DNA of 60,728 nt from Streptacidiphilus pinicola (GTDB lineage Bacteria; Actinomycetota; Actinomycetes; Streptomycetales; Streptomycetaceae): positions 1 to 60,728 of the forward strand of contig NZ_QKYN01000032.1 of NCBI RefSeq assembly GCF_003258295.1, given 5' to 3'. Numbering within the stretch: position 1 is the stretch's first letter; each line of letters begins with the position of its first letter. Below the pieces are notes generated by a model, which ran no database searches, was not told the DNA's origin, and saw only the letters and a program-made list of their open reading frames with translations. This document shows, one piece after another, positions 42,235-50,762 of the stretch. A program made the translations under genes and the position numbers.

Positions 42235-43698
42235 GTGACTCAGAACGACGACCACCAGCAACCGAGCCGCCGCAGCCTGCTGAAGCTAGCCGGTACGGCC
42301 GGACTCGCGGTCGGAGCCGTCGCGGTGAGCGGCGCCGCCGGTGCCGCGGCGGCCCCCGCACCCGCGTTCGCCCACCCCGGGCTGCTGCACTCCCAGGCGG
42401 ACCTCGACCGGATCGCCGCCAAGGTCAAGGCCGGCGCGCAGCCGTACCTGGCGGGTTGGCAGCGGCTGACGGGCAACGGGCACGCGCAGAGCAGTTGGAA
42501 GGCGAACCCCCAGCCCACCGTCTACCGGGGAGGTGCCGCCCCCCAGAACTTCCCCACCCTCTACAACGACGTCCACGCCGCCTACCAGAACGCCCTGCGC
42601 TGGCGGATCAGTGGTGACCGCGCCCACGCAGACGCGGCCCGGGACATCCTCAACGCCTGGTCGGGGACGCTGAAGCAGGTCACCGGCAGCGCCGACCACT
42701 ACCTCGCCGCCGGCATTCAGGGCTACCAGTTCGCCAACGCGGCCGAACTGATGCGCGGCTACCCCGGGTTCGATCTCGACCGGTTCAAGACCATGATGCT
42801 GCAGGTCTTCTACCCGGTCTGCGACAACTTCCTCCGCGAGCACAACGGCGCGTTCATCACCAACTACTACGCCAGTTGGGATCTGCTCGCCCTCTGCTGC
42901 GTCTTCGCTGTCGGCGTCCTCTGCGACGACCGGGCCAAGGTCGATCAGGCCGTCGAGTACTACCGCAACGGCGCGGGCAACGGCTCGCTCCAGCATGCCA
43001 TTCCGTACGTCCACCCCGGCGGCCTGGCCCAGTTCCAGGAGTCCGGCCGTGACCAGGGGCACACCACGCTATCCGTCGGCCTGATGGGCACCCTGTGCGA
43101 GATGGCCTGGAACCAGGGCATCGACCTCTACGGGGAGGACGACAACCGCTTCCTGAAGGGGGCCGAGTACGTCGCCAAGTACAACCTGGGCGAGGACGTC
43201 CCGTTCACCCGCCTCAGCTTCGAGCAGGGCGCGCCCCATGTCTGGTCCAGGACTGTGGTCGACACGATGCCCTCCGCGGACAGCCGGGGCAACCTACGCC
43301 CGATCTGGGCGATGATCCAGAACCACTACGTCAACCGCCGCGGCCTCGCCGCGCCTTACTGCACCGCCATGGCGACGAAGCTCGCGCCCGAGGGTGGCGG
43401 TGGCAACTACGGCCCGAACAGCGGCGGCTTCGACCAACTCGGCTTTGGCACACTGGCTTTCACCCGTGACATGGCCGCGGCTCCGCTGTCGCCGCCCACG
43501 CCGAAGGGGTCTTCGGCGGGCGCCGGAGGCTCCGCGGCGCCGGCTTCGCCGAACGCGGCCGGAGGCTCGGCCAAGGGCCTCGCCTTCACCGGCTCCAGCG
43601 ACCTTCTGCCGCTCACCGGGGCGGGCCTGCTCGCCATCGGCGGTGGCGTGCTGGCCCTCCGCATCCGTTCCCGCCGAAAGGGCGCGCACCGCGCCTGA
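42235..43698 (+). CDS. Tat-exported, cell-wall-anchored alginate-lyase-like protein
   Basis: This 487-residue protein has a twin-arginine signal (PSRRSLLKLAGTAGLAVGAVAV, residues 10-40), an alginate-lyase superfamily (alpha/alpha toroid) domain at about 45-420, and a low-complexity Gly/Ala/Pro/Ser linker. It ends with a sortase signal, LPLTG, then a hydrophobic helix and RSRRKG. Features of the fold include QADLDRIAAKVKAG, NALRWRISGDRAHADAA, FNQESGRDQGHT-type QESGRDQGHTTLSVG and YNLGEDVPF. The His in RDQGH is a likely catalytic residue. The protein would fold inside, pass by Tat and be fixed to the wall. The natural polyuronide substrate is unknown. Confidence 0.85.
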   Translation: MTQNDDHQQPSRRSLLKLAGTAGLAVGAVAVSGAAGAAAAPAPAFAHPGLLHSQADLDRIAAKVKAGAQPYLAGWQRLTGNGHAQSSWKANPQPTVYRGGAAPQNFPTLYNDVHAAYQNALRWRISGDRAHADAARDILNAWSGTLKQVTGSADHYLAAGIQGYQFANAAELMRGYPGFDLDRFKTMMLQVFYPVCDNFLREHNGAFITNYYASWDLLALCCVFAVGVLCDDRAKVDQAVEYYRNGAGNGSLQHAIPYVHPGGLAQFQESGRDQGHTTLSVGLMGTLCEMAWNQGIDLYGEDDNRFLKGAEYVAKYNLGEDVPFTRLSFEQGAPHVWSRTVVDTMPSADSRGNLRPIWAMIQNHYVNRRGLAAPYCTAMATKLAPEGGGGNYGPNSGGFDQLGFGTLAFTRDMAAAPLSPPTPKGSSAGAGGSAAPASPNAAGGSAKGLAFTGSSDLLPLTGAGLLAIGGGVLALRIRSRRKGAHRA

Positions 43699-43724
43699 CG
43701 CTGTGTCCGGTTCGGCCGTTCGAC

Positions 43725-43754
43725 GCCCTCCCCGTCCGCGCGGAAGGGGAGGGC
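43725..43754 (+). terminator. Terminator of alginate-lyase-like gene
   Basis: GCCCTCCCC / GGGGAGGGC is a 9-bp perfect stem with a 12-base loop, 26 bases after the stop. Confidence 0.7.
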
Positions 43755-43767
43755 TTGAGCACTCGAT

Positions 43768-43781
43768 TGTGAGCGTTAACA
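43768..43781. promoter_or_regulatory. LacI-type operator after alginate-lyase-like gene
   Basis: TGTGAGCGTTAACA, the reverse complement TGTTAACGCTCACA, differs from the upstream site by one base. It lies between convergent genes, unusual for an operator; it may allow looping. Confidence 0.5.
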
Positions 43782-43845
43782 GACGATGGGGCCCTGAGCG
43801 ATGCGACATCAGGCGGTGACGCGGCGGGCCGTGCAATACCGCTGG

Positions 43846-45039
43846 TCATACCGATGGAACCTGCCCGACGGCTGATTGCTGGATGGCGGTTGCCACGGCG
43901 CCGAGGAGTTCAGAGCGTTGTTGAAGTGTGCTGGTGGTGATGGTCACGGCGTTGGCGCTGGCGGGCTGGGCGTACCGGTTGATGGACTCGCGTACGCCCT
44001 CTGCCAGGGGTTCGCCGGCTGCGCTGAGTTCGCCGCCGAGGATGACGGCGGCCGGGTTGAGACAGTTCACGAGGTCGGCCAGGACGAGGCCCAGGGTTCT
44101 TCCGGCGTCGGTGATGACCCGGGCGGCGGCGGGCCTGGAGGCGAGCTCGGTCAGTGACGGGGGCTCGCCCCGCGCCTCGCCCGACTGGCCGGACAGGTGC
44201 TCGGTGGGCAGGACGTGGGCGAGTTGGCGGCGCACCTCGGTGATCGACACGACGGTCTCCAGGCAGCCGCGGTTGCCGCATCGGCACAGGTTGGTGGCGC
44301 CTTCCAGGTGGGTGTGGCCGATCTCTCCGGCGATGCCGCTGGAACCGCGGTAGGTCCGTCCGGCGAGGACCAGTCCCGCGCCGATGCCGTGGGATGCCTT
44401 GATGTACAGGAAGTCGTCGATCCGGCGGGCGGCGCCGAAGGTGTGTTCGCCGCGGGCGCCCATGTCGGCGTCGTTGGCGATGGCGACGGGCTGGCCGAAT
44501 CGGCGGGTCAGTTCCTCTGCCGGGTTCAGGCCGATCCATTCACGCAGGATGGTGGGCGCGCGGACGGCCTGGGTGCGGATGTCGAGCGGGCCGGGGATTC
44601 CGGCCGCGATGCCGGTGATCGCACCGGAGGTGTGTCCTGTCCGAGCCAGTGCCTGTGCGGCCAACTCCGTTGCGGTGTCGAGCGCCTGCTGGGGTTGACT
44701 GTCGACGTCCAGGGCGGCGGACGATTCCGCGAGCAGTCTTCCTGAGGTGTCGGCGATCGCCGCGGTGATGTGGGAGTGCCCGAAGTCGATCGCCAGCACG
44801 ACGCCGGGTCGCCGCCGCAGGGCGACGACCGTGGGTCGGCGACCCCTCGCTCCGGTGCCGGCGGGAACGGGTGTTTGCTCCGTCAGAAGCCCCTCGTCGG
44901 ACAGCAGGGTCACGGCGCTGGCGATGGCGCTTCGGGACAGACCCGTGAGGCGACCCAGTTCGGCGCGCGTCAGATCTCCGTGCTGGGCGAGGACCTGAAG
45001 GACCTGTTCATGCGTTCGCTGACGACGCGAGCTTGTCAT
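43846..45039 (-). CDS. ROK-family transcriptional regulator
   Basis: This 397-residue regulator has an N-terminal MarR-like winged HTH (LTRAELGRLTGLSRSAIASAVTLLSDEGLL) and the ROK sugar-kinase-like fold (VLAIDFGHSHITAAIAD; EIGHTHLEGATNLCRCGNRGCLETVVS). The zinc-binding CxCGxxGCLE motif is complete. In repressors of this family sugar binding relieves DNA binding. ATG 45039 has GAGGA 6 bases before it. Divergent from the GH3 gene; a TTGAC-G-GTCAA palindrome overlaps the GH3 promoter and may be its operator. Confidence 0.93.
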   Translation of the reverse strand: MTSSRRQRTHEQVLQVLAQHGDLTRAELGRLTGLSRSAIASAVTLLSDEGLLTEQTPVPAGTGARGRRPTVVALRRRPGVVLAIDFGHSHITAAIADTSGRLLAESSAALDVDSQPQQALDTATELAAQALARTGHTSGAITGIAAGIPGPLDIRTQAVRAPTILREWIGLNPAEELTRRFGQPVAIANDADMGARGEHTFGAARRIDDFLYIKASHGIGAGLVLAGRTYRGSSGIAGEIGHTHLEGATNLCRCGNRGCLETVVSITEVRRQLAHVLPTEHLSGQSGEARGEPPSLTELASRPAAARVITDAGRTLGLVLADLVNCLNPAAVILGGELSAAGEPLAEGVRESINRYAQPASANAVTITTSTLQQRSELLGAVATAIQQSAVGQVPSV

Positions 45040-45443
45040 CGATGTCCTCGTAAGCGACGCGGACGGCAGCGTACGACCGCCGCCCCCGTGGGAGCGGAGC
45101 ATAGCGAAGCAGGAGCGACCATGGGCACCGCGTGGGCGTCCAAGGTCAACATGGACCCATTTTACCGTTCAAAGGAACAACTTCCGGGACCTTTCTGACT
45201 CTTGACGGTCAATTTTCAAGGGTCGTAGCGTCAGCATGCCGACGTGCTGGAGGTCCGAGCAGCCGCAGGAACCCCACCTGGTTGCAACGGGCTCAGCAAC
45301 CGGGAGTCCCTTCCCCGGCGGTCGGCCGAATGTCCTTCGCGAACCGCAAGCATTCCGCGAGTCCGGCCCAGCGACCCGGTCGGGCTCGAACGAACGGTCC
45401 TGCACTGCCCTGCCCAGATCCACCCCACTTCCTGGGAGGTCTC
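45040..45443. other. Divergent promoter region of ROK and GH3 genes
   Basis: This 404-bp region holds a promoter-like sequence for the GH3 gene (45202-45231) and a leader of about 200 nt with no supported ORF. Confidence 0.5.
45202..45231 (+). promoter_or_regulatory. GH3 promoter with overlapping palindrome
   Basis: TTGACG (45202-45207) and TAGCGT (45226-45231) are spaced 18 bases, matching the actinomycete TTGAC/TAGnnT consensus. The -35 box lies inside the perfect palindrome TTGAC-G-GTCAA (45202-45212). Confidence 0.65.
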
Positions 45444-48400
45444 GTGTACAAAGCTCGAACGCAGGCAAAACGACGAACCTCGGCTCTTGCCGTCCTGGCG
45501 CTGATCGCCGGCGGCGCGGGGATGCTCAACGGTGCCGGCGCCGCGAACGCCGCCACCGCGGCGGCGACCGGCGTCAGCGCCGCGTGCCCCTGGGTGCACT
45601 CCAGCGCACCGATCCCGCAGCGGGTCAGCCAGGTCCTCGCGCGGATGACACTCGATCAGAAGATCTCGCTCATGTCCGGAGTCGGTTCACGCTACTCCGG
45701 CGCCACCCCCGCCATCGGCTCGCTGTGCATCCCCGCCACGACCCTGGCGGACGGCCCCGCGGGGGTGGGTGACGACAACGGGTTCCAGGGCGCCACCCAG
45801 CTTCCGGCGCCGGTCGACCTGGCCGCCACCTGGGACACGAGCGCCGAGCGGACCTACGGCCAAGTGATCGGCGCCGAACAGGCCGCCAAGGGCGCCACGA
45901 TCGACCTCGGTCCGACCATCAACATCACCCGCGACCCGCGCTGGGGCCGCGCCTTCGAAACGGTCGGTGAAGACCCCTACCTCAACGGGCAGATGGGCGC
46001 TGCCGACATCCTCGGCGTGCAGTCCACCGGGGTGATGGCCCAGGTCAAGCACCTGGCCGTCTACAACCAGGAGACCAACCGCAACACCCCCGCCGACAAC
46101 GCGATCGTCAGCGACCAGGCACTGCAGGAGATCTACCTCCCTGCCTTCCAAACCGCCGTGCAGCAGAGCGCACCCTCGTCGGTGATGTGCTCCTACAGCA
46201 CCATCAACAACACCCCCGCCTGCCAGAACACCCAGATCCTGGACTCCGCGCTGCGCAAGCAGTTCGGCTTCACCGGCTTCGTCACCTCCGACTGGAGCGC
46301 GACGCAGTCCACCGTCGCCTCGGCCAACGCCGGCCTCGACCAGGACATGCCGCCCGGCGACCCCTACTACGGCAACGCCCTGAAGTCGGCCGTCACCTCC
46401 GGCCAGGTGAGCCAGTCGACCATCGACACCTCCGTCTCGCGGATCCTCACCCAGATGTTCGCCTTCGGACAGTTCGACCAGGCACCGACCGGCTCACCCG
46501 CGCAACCGGCCACCAGCACGGCCAACCAGAGCGCCGCCGGGCAACTCGCTGCCGAAGGCACGGTGCTGCTGAAGAACAGCGGCAACCTTCTACCGCTGGG
46601 AGCGTCCGCCAGCTCGATCGCGGTGATCGGTGCCGCCTCTGCCAACGCGATGACCGCCGGCGGCGGCAGCGCCCACGTCGCCTCCAGCGGCACCGTCACC
46701 CCGCTGGACGCCATCACCGCACGCGCCGGCAGCGGAACCACCGTGAAGTACGACGACGGCACAAACACCGCCTCGGCCGCCGCCCTGGCGGCGTCCTCCA
46801 GCGTGGCCGTGGTCTTCGTCAACAAGGGCGAGAGTGAGGGCTGGGACCTCGGCGACATCGACCTGGGCTCGCAGAACACGCTGATCTCCGCGGTCGCCGC
46901 GGCCAACCCCAACACGATCGTGGTGCTCAACACCGGCTCCGCGGTCACCATGCCCTGGCTGTCATCGGTCAAGGGCGTTCTGGAGGCCTGGTACCCGGGC
47001 CAGCAGGCCGGAACTGCCATCGCCTCCCTGCTGTTCGGCGACACCGACCCCTCCGGTCACCTGCCCGTGACCTTCCCCAAATCCCTCAGCGACGTGCCGG
47101 CCGCCACCGCCGCGCAGTGGCCGGGCTCCAACGGCACCGTGCAGTACTCCGAAGGCCTCGACGTCGGCTACCGCTGGTACGACGCCAAGGGCATCACGCC
47201 CCTCTTCCCCTTCGGCTACGGCCTGTCCTACACCAGCTTCTCCTTCAGTGACCTTCACGTCGGCACGCTCTCACAGGGTGGTGCGGCCACCGTCACCGCC
47301 ACCGTCACCAACACCGGCTCGCGCGCCGGCGCCGACATCGCCCAGCTCTACCTCACCCAGCCCGCCTCAACAGGCGAACCTCCCCGGCAGCTGCAGGGGT
47401 TCTCCCGGGTCGACCTTCAGCCGGGGCAGAGCAAGACCGTCACCTTCCAGCTCACCCAGCGCAACCTGCAGCACTACGACTCCACCTCCGGAGCCTCCAC
47501 CACCGCCACCGGTGACTACGGCATCTCCGTGGGCGACGCCGCCTCCGACGCGAACCTCCCGCTCAAGGGAACGCTGACCGTCACCTCCGGCCAGCTCGGC
47601 CAGCCGCTCACCCTCACCAGCCCCGGCCCCCAGGAAGGCCCGACCGGCACGCCGATCTCCGTGCAGGTGGCGGCCACCGACACCACCACCGGCCAGACCC
47701 CCGTCTTCGCCGCCACCGGACTCCCGGCCGGCACCTCCGTCTCCTCCACGGGACTGATCACCGGCACCCCGACCACCCCGGGGACCAGCACCGTCACCGT
47801 CACCGCCCAGGACGCCGCCGGAGCACTCGCCACGACCACCTTCCTCTGGACCGTCGTCCCCGCCGACGCCCCCGTTGCCACACCCCTGATCGGCAACGGC
47901 GGCACCTGCCTCGACCTCTACGCCGACAACAACGACGACGGCAACAAGGCCGACGTCTACGGCTGCAACGGCACAGCCGCCCAGCAGTGGTCCGAGCAAC
48001 CCGACGGCACCGTCCGCGCGGACGGCAAGTGCCTGGACGTCGCAGGGGCCGGCACGGCTGACGGCACCCCCGTACAGATCTACGCCTGCAACGGCACGTC
48101 CGCCCAGGTCTGGCAGCACCAGGCGGGCGGCGCCCTGGTCAACCCCCACTCCGGCAAGTGCCTGACCGACCCGGAGGCCCTCGCGACCGACGGTACCCAG
48201 GCCGTGATCAGCGCGTGCACCGGCGCCGGGAACCAGTCCTGGGTCTCACCGGTCCACACCATCGCCGGAGTCGGCAGCGGCCGCTGCGTCGACATCCCCG
48301 GGGCCGACCCCCTGGGGGCACCGCAACTGCAGCTCTACGACTGCAACAGCACCGCGGCGCAGACCTGGTCCCAGCCGGGCGACGGCACCATCCACGCCAT

Positions 48401-48629
48401 GGGCATGTGCCTGGACGTGGCCGCAGCCTCCACCGCCAACGGCACCCCGGTCGACACCTACCCCTGCAACGGCACCGCCGCCCAGCGGTGGACGTACAAC
48501 CCCACCAACCACGAGCTGACGGCCCTCGGCAAGTGCCTCGACGCCACCGGCTTCGGCACCGCCAACGGCACCAAGCTCCAGCTCTGGGACTGCAACGACA
48601 CCTCCAACCAGCAATGGAATCTTCCCTAG
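45444..48629 (+). CDS. Secreted GH3 glycosidase with Ig and two CBM13 domains
   Basis: This 1,061-residue exported enzyme has a signal peptide (about 1-35, cleavage near GAANAA), a GH3 N-terminal barrel (RMTLDQKISLMSGVGSRYSG...) with nucleophile Asp in GFVTSDWSA, a GH3 C-terminal domain (AAEGTVLLKNSGNLLPLG; NKGESEGWDL), a fibronectin-III-like domain (VTATVTNTGSRAGADIAQLYL), a He_PIG Ig domain (TGLPAGTSVSSTGLITGTP), and two ricin-type beta-trefoils (about 810-935 and 936-1061), each with CLD...C-NGT-AQ-W-type repeats. It removes beta-linked sugar ends outside the cell. GTG 45444 has GGGAGG 5 bases upstream. Probably controlled by the divergent ROK regulator. Confidence 0.93.
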   Translation: MYKARTQAKRRTSALAVLALIAGGAGMLNGAGAANAATAAATGVSAACPWVHSSAPIPQRVSQVLARMTLDQKISLMSGVGSRYSGATPAIGSLCIPATTLADGPAGVGDDNGFQGATQLPAPVDLAATWDTSAERTYGQVIGAEQAAKGATIDLGPTINITRDPRWGRAFETVGEDPYLNGQMGAADILGVQSTGVMAQVKHLAVYNQETNRNTPADNAIVSDQALQEIYLPAFQTAVQQSAPSSVMCSYSTINNTPACQNTQILDSALRKQFGFTGFVTSDWSATQSTVASANAGLDQDMPPGDPYYGNALKSAVTSGQVSQSTIDTSVSRILTQMFAFGQFDQAPTGSPAQPATSTANQSAAGQLAAEGTVLLKNSGNLLPLGASASSIAVIGAASANAMTAGGGSAHVASSGTVTPLDAITARAGSGTTVKYDDGTNTASAAALAASSSVAVVFVNKGESEGWDLGDIDLGSQNTLISAVAAANPNTIVVLNTGSAVTMPWLSSVKGVLEAWYPGQQAGTAIASLLFGDTDPSGHLPVTFPKSLSDVPAATAAQWPGSNGTVQYSEGLDVGYRWYDAKGITPLFPFGYGLSYTSFSFSDLHVGTLSQGGAATVTATVTNTGSRAGADIAQLYLTQPASTGEPPRQLQGFSRVDLQPGQSKTVTFQLTQRNLQHYDSTSGASTTATGDYGISVGDAASDANLPLKGTLTVTSGQLGQPLTLTSPGPQEGPTGTPISVQVAATDTTTGQTPVFAATGLPAGTSVSSTGLITGTPTTPGTSTVTVTAQDAAGALATTTFLWTVVPADAPVATPLIGNGGTCLDLYADNNDDGNKADVYGCNGTAAQQWSEQPDGTVRADGKCLDVAGAGTADGTPVQIYACNGTSAQVWQHQAGGALVNPHSGKCLTDPEALATDGTQAVISACTGAGNQSWVSPVHTIAGVGSGRCVDIPGADPLGAPQLQLYDCNSTAAQTWSQPGDGTIHAMGMCLDVAAASTANGTPVDTYPCNGTAAQRWTYNPTNHELTALGKCLDATGFGTANGTKLQLWDCNDTSNQQWNLP

Positions 48630-48681
48630 TGAGCTCCTGGGCAGTCGCGGACCGCCCCAAGCGGTCCGATCACTGAGTGCG

Positions 48682-48719
48682 GGAGATACCGCCCGGTCCC
48701 ACGACCGTGCGGTATCTCC
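48682..48719. terminator. Terminator between GH3 and anti-sigma genes
   Basis: GGAGATACCGC / GCGGTATCTCC is a perfect 11-bp stem with a 16-base loop between convergent genes. Confidence 0.75.
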
Positions 48720-48777
48720 GGCTCCTCGTCAGCGTCGTCGGGATCCTGGTCGAAGCCCCGGACCGCAGGACCACGGG

Positions 48778-50070
48778 TCACCCGCCCGAGCCCCAGGTCG
48801 GGCTCTCGGCGATGGCGGTCAGCTGGTCGATCGTCAGTACCGGGGTGGGGCGGCTGCGTGCGCCCGTGAGACCGACGCTGTTGAGGGCGACCACGACGAT
48901 GCGGGTGTTGCCGCGCTGGACGGCGACCCAATACTGCGCGGTGCCCGCGCCACCCTGGCCGGGGGTCTGCTTGGAGCCGAGCCAGGATCCGTCGGGGAGG
49001 CGGGTCGCGTTCGGGTAGTCCTTCAGGAAGGCGGACAGGCCCGCCGGCGTGTTCGCGCCGCCAATGACTTCCCAACCGTAGACGCTGCCCTTGCCCTGGC
49101 TGTCGGTCAGCACCATGGTGTTGCCCATCGTGGGGTTGTCCGCGCCCGTGGCGCCGGAGATGGCGAAGCCGGACGGGATGAGGCGGTAGAAGATGGCACC
49201 GATACCGTCCGGGCCGAACGGGGTGTTGACGTCGTTGCTCTGGCCACCGACGGCGGGGATGGCGGTGAGCTGCGGGTCCCAGAGCGGACTGGTCACCATC
49301 TGCTGGAGCCGCGCGGCATCGAACGGAGGCTCGGCGCGCGTGGGGGTGTAGCCCTTGTCGCCGGGCGCGTTCTCCTCCTGGATCACCACCCGGGCCCCGT
49401 CCGGGGCGGCGTAGGTCGCGGTCCACATTGCGTTCCACATGCCCGGCTTCGCGTTCAGCTTGGTCAGGTTGAACACGCCGCCGTCGGGCAGGCGCACCGT
49501 CCGGCAGTCGTCCGGCTTCGGCGTCCCCTGGACGACTGCGCAGGTGAACGGCGGCTTCGTGGTGTCGGGGTGGTTCCAGCGGCTGAGGTCGGCCCAGACC
49601 GACGACAGCCCGTGCCCGTCGTCGTAGAGGCCCCAGGCGCCAGGCTCGAACAAACCGCTGCCGAGGGGGGTCGCCGAGCCCTTGTCGTGCAGACCCTGGC
49701 CACCCATGACGGTGAGCTTGCCCGATGCCACGACGCGCTGGAAGACGGCCGCCACCTGCAGGGCCTCCGCGTCCAGCCTGCCCGGTGTGGGCAGCGGCGG
49801 CTGCTGCGTGCGCGGCTCGTGCGGACCGGGAGAGGATGTTGCGGCGGGGCTGGGGGGCGCGGCCGGCACGGCGGTGCTGCCGCCGCCGGAGAGCAGGCCG
49901 GGCAGGAGCCAGCAGCAGGCGACGAGAGCCACGACGGCAGAGGTGGCGACGACGCGGTGGGTCCGACGGCGACGGCGAATGCGGTCGCCGAGGTGGTGCA
50001 GGTCGACCTGGTGCGGCCCCGCGAGCTCGGCGAGTTCCCGCAGTCCGTCGGCGATGGGCGGCTCGTTCAC
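48778..50070 (-). CDS. Single-pass membrane protein, likely anti-sigma partner
   Basis: This 430-residue protein has a short cytoplasmic N-terminus (about 1-38, ending in RIRRRRRTHR), one membrane helix (about 40-62) and a large outer domain preceded by a Pro-rich linker. The outer domain has motifs shared with the secreted protein encoded nearby: LFEPGAW..YDDGHG, NTPFGPDGIGAIFYRLIPSGF, VVVALNSVG and LTAIAESPTWG. Its gene overlaps the sigma factor gene by 4 bases. The topology and coupling fit a regulator of the sigma factor, but the cytoplasmic part lacks an obvious zinc-binding anti-sigma motif. Confidence 0.75.
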   Translation of the reverse strand: MNEPPIADGLRELAELAGPHQVDLHHLGDRIRRRRRTHRVVATSAVVALVACCWLLPGLLSGGGSTAVPAAPPSPAATSSPGPHEPRTQQPPLPTPGRLDAEALQVAAVFQRVVASGKLTVMGGQGLHDKGSATPLGSGLFEPGAWGLYDDGHGLSSVWADLSRWNHPDTTKPPFTCAVVQGTPKPDDCRTVRLPDGGVFNLTKLNAKPGMWNAMWTATYAAPDGARVVIQEENAPGDKGYTPTRAEPPFDAARLQQMVTSPLWDPQLTAIPAVGGQSNDVNTPFGPDGIGAIFYRLIPSGFAISGATGADNPTMGNTMVLTDSQGKGSVYGWEVIGGANTPAGLSAFLKDYPNATRLPDGSWLGSKQTPGQGGAGTAQYWVAVQRGNTRIVVVALNSVGLTGARSRPTPVLTIDQLTAIAESPTWGSGG

Positions 50071-50603
50071 CGGTTCCCTCCCGTGCTGCTGACGTGTGCC
50101 GGACGTGCGGGTCCGCCCAGGACGGCGGACATGCGCGAGGAGGCGTCACTCAGGTGCCGCTTGACCGTACCCTCGCTCAGCCGCAACCGGTGGGCCACCT
50201 CGGCCACCGTCAGGTCCTCGTAGAACCGCAGAACCACGCAGACGCGTTGACGTGGCGACAGCGAGTCCAGTGCGGCGAGCAGGTCGAGGCGCCGGTCGGC
50301 GCCCTCGCCGTGGTCCGGGACCACCTCCGCCTGCGGACCGCCGCTCAGACGCGGCAGCAGCCGCCGCAACCGCTGTTGGCGCCGGTACTGGTCGAGGTAG
50401 CGGTTGAGCATCGTCCGGCGGACGTAGCCCTCCACGTCCCGGACAGTCCATCCGCCCTTCGGGTGGGTGAAGACGCGGACCAGCGCGTCCTGGAACAGAT
50501 CGGCGCCCTCACTGCGGTTGCCGCAGAGCAGGAACCCGTACCTGTTCAGTTCTGTGCCGCGGACTTCCACCAGTTCCGCGAGCAGTTCGGACCACTCGGC
50601 CAC
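50067..50603 (-). CDS. SigE-family ECF RNA polymerase sigma factor
   Basis: This 178-residue sigma factor has region 2 (LLCGNRSEGADLFQDALVRVFTH... VRDVEGYVRRTMLNRYLDQYRRQQR) and region 4 (LSPRQRVCVVLRFYEDLTVAEVAHRLRLSEGTVKRHLSDA), the short SigE-type composition common in Streptomyces (SCO-type 'SigE family'). The GTG start is probable. It directs RNA polymerase to an unknown regulon and is cotranscribed with its membrane partner. A secreted paralogue of that partner is encoded upstream. Confidence 0.93.
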   Translation of the reverse strand: MAEWSELLAELVEVRGTELNRYGFLLCGNRSEGADLFQDALVRVFTHPKGGWTVRDVEGYVRRTMLNRYLDQYRRQQRLRRLLPRLSGGPQAEVVPDHGEGADRRLDLLAALDSLSPRQRVCVVLRFYEDLTVAEVAHRLRLSEGTVKRHLSDASSRMSAVLGGPARPAHVSSTGGNR

Positions 50604-50706
50604 TCGTCCCCCCCTCGTCCCTCCATCACCTCATACGAACAACAGCGGGATCCGGTTGGGGGTGTCCCTGCCCTGCCGCGCTGTGCTGTGCCGTGGCGCC
50701 CGCCGT

Positions 50707-50730
50707 CCCCCGGCCCCGCCGGGCCGGGGG
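50707..50730 (-). terminator. Terminator of secreted paralogue gene
   Basis: A perfect 10-bp stem (CCCCCGGCCC / GGGCCGGGGG) with a 4-base loop lies 33 bases past the stop codon and separates this gene from the sigma factor gene. Confidence 0.8.
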
Positions 50731-50762
50731 CGGTGGGCACCACGGTCAGCCTGACCTGCAGG

